A DNA stretch of 5,403 nt from Gammaproteobacteria bacterium (GTDB lineage Bacteria; Pseudomonadota; Gammaproteobacteria; Acidiferrobacterales; Acidiferrobacteraceae): NCBI GenBank assembly GCA_028064935.1, contig JAPTWT010000113.1, forward strand, positions 1 through 5,403. Reading direction: 5' to 3'. The number at the start of each line of letters is the position of its first letter. Within the stretch, counting starts at the first letter, position 1. The translations under genes and the position numbers were made by a program. Shown here piece by piece: positions 5,150 through 5,403 of the stretch. The notes beneath the pieces were generated by a model. It ran no database searches. It was given only the letters and a program-made list of their open reading frames with translations, and was not told where the DNA came from.

Positions 5150-5403
5150 GGGCCGCCCCATGCCGTCTTGCGGCCATAACATCGTTCCAATCGGTGTAGC
5201 CCGGCGGGATCTCGGCAGGCGGTGGCAATATCTTTGCGCACGCTTTCTCTGCCGCCTCTTGTCCTTTCTGGCGGCCCACGCTGTCAAAGTCCGGGCATAC
5301 CACAATGTCCAGCGCAGGCCAGCGGCGACGGGCCTCTGTGGCCACGCTGGCAAGGTTGCCGGCGTCGAGTCCGGCAATGACGCAGACGAGCGGGCGCAGC
5401 GCT
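5142..5403 (-). CDS. DNA primase, C-terminal Toprim fragment, 5' end outside window
   Basis: The frame is open at the right edge (first full codon 5402-5400) and ends at TGA 5144-5142, giving 86 residues. The start is outside the window; the GTG at 5345 is internal. The sequence VVCPDFDSVGRQKG (34-47) is the Toprim DxD strand, with Asp38 and Asp40 expected to bind metal. The block YTDWNDV (69-75), typical of the end of plasmid and phage primases with a Toprim_3-type domain, follows. An alternating hydrophobic strand (residues 4-9) precedes it. Such primases make short RNA primers for plasmid or phage replication. Coupling to a replicative helicase directly downstream is a common pairing that supports the call. 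It could also be a larger primase-helicase or a TraC-like transfer primase, since only the C-terminus is seen. Confidence 0.75.
   Translation of the reverse strand, partial: ALRPLVCVIAGLDAGNLASVATEARRRWPALDIVVCPDFDSVGRQKGQEAAEKACAKILPPPAEIPPGYTDWNDVMAARRHGAAHA

Noticed and set aside
4388..5179. 263-codon plus-strand frame opposite the helicase
   Set aside because: It is fully antisense to a helicase with clear Walker motifs. The product is rich in Arg, Gly and Gln without domains, a typical shadow in GC-rich DNA.
5150..5377. Longer helicase starting at 5377
   Set aside because: The extra 76 residues overlap the primase Toprim coding region and are Arg/Trp-rich. Real homology-like sequence begins after the 5149 ATG.
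1..5403. CRISPR array, tRNA/rRNA gene, insertion sequence or iteron array
   Set aside because: No regularly spaced repeats, cloverleaf, transposase motifs or terminal repeats, and no iteron-like 17-22-bp tandem repeats, were seen on either strand.

Overview
The window looks like part of a conjugative or mobilizable element (plasmid or integrative conjugative element) of a Gram-negative proteobacterium. The evidence is the C-terminal helicase part of a MobF-type (TraI/TrwC) relaxase, a three-gene cassette resembling traK-traL-traM of RP4 (functionally comparable to stbABC of R388), and a primase-helicase operon on the other strand. Base composition is moderately GC-rich. The mix of transfer and IncQ-like primase/helicase functions recalls plasmids of Acidithiobacillus and related beta/gammaproteobacteria. 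That host guess is inference only; nothing in the window fixes the genus.

Layout, plus strand: bases 1-842 are the 3' end of the relaxase-helicase gene, open at the left edge. Bases 843-1200 hold no convincing gene, but they are rich in structure. There are two weak hairpins near 940-992. Between 1081 and 1178 there is a compact cluster: three copies of CGTGTCA, a 15-bp imperfect inverted repeat, and an abutting perfect 7-bp inverted repeat. This cluster sits directly upstream of the traK-like gene and is the best candidate in the window for an oriT-associated or operator region. Next come three tightly spaced genes, each with a good Shine-Dalgarno sequence: a TraK-like small basic protein (1201-1512), a ParA/MinD-superfamily TraL-like ATPase (1525-2241), and a TraM-like protein with a DDPI motif and one C-terminal membrane segment (2245-3024).

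Layout, minus strand (read right to left): the C-terminal Toprim part of a DNA primase (5403-5142, open at the right edge) overlaps a RepA/AAA_25-type replicative helicase (5149-3767) by 8 bp. The helicase overlaps a 77-residue Cys-rich protein (3777-3544) by 11 bp. Four bases later comes a 184-residue protein with a sigma-region-4-like helix-turn-helix (3539-2985). This is a tightly coupled operon that probably supports replication of the element, with two small accessory or regulatory proteins at its end. It converges on the traKLM-like operon, and the two terminal genes overlap tail to tail by 40 bp.

Working model (inference): the plus-strand genes process the element's DNA and prepare it for conjugation (relaxosome accessory and partition-like functions), and the minus-strand operon primes and unwinds it during replication. 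No replication initiator, iteron array, integrase, transposase, tRNA, rRNA or CRISPR array is visible here.
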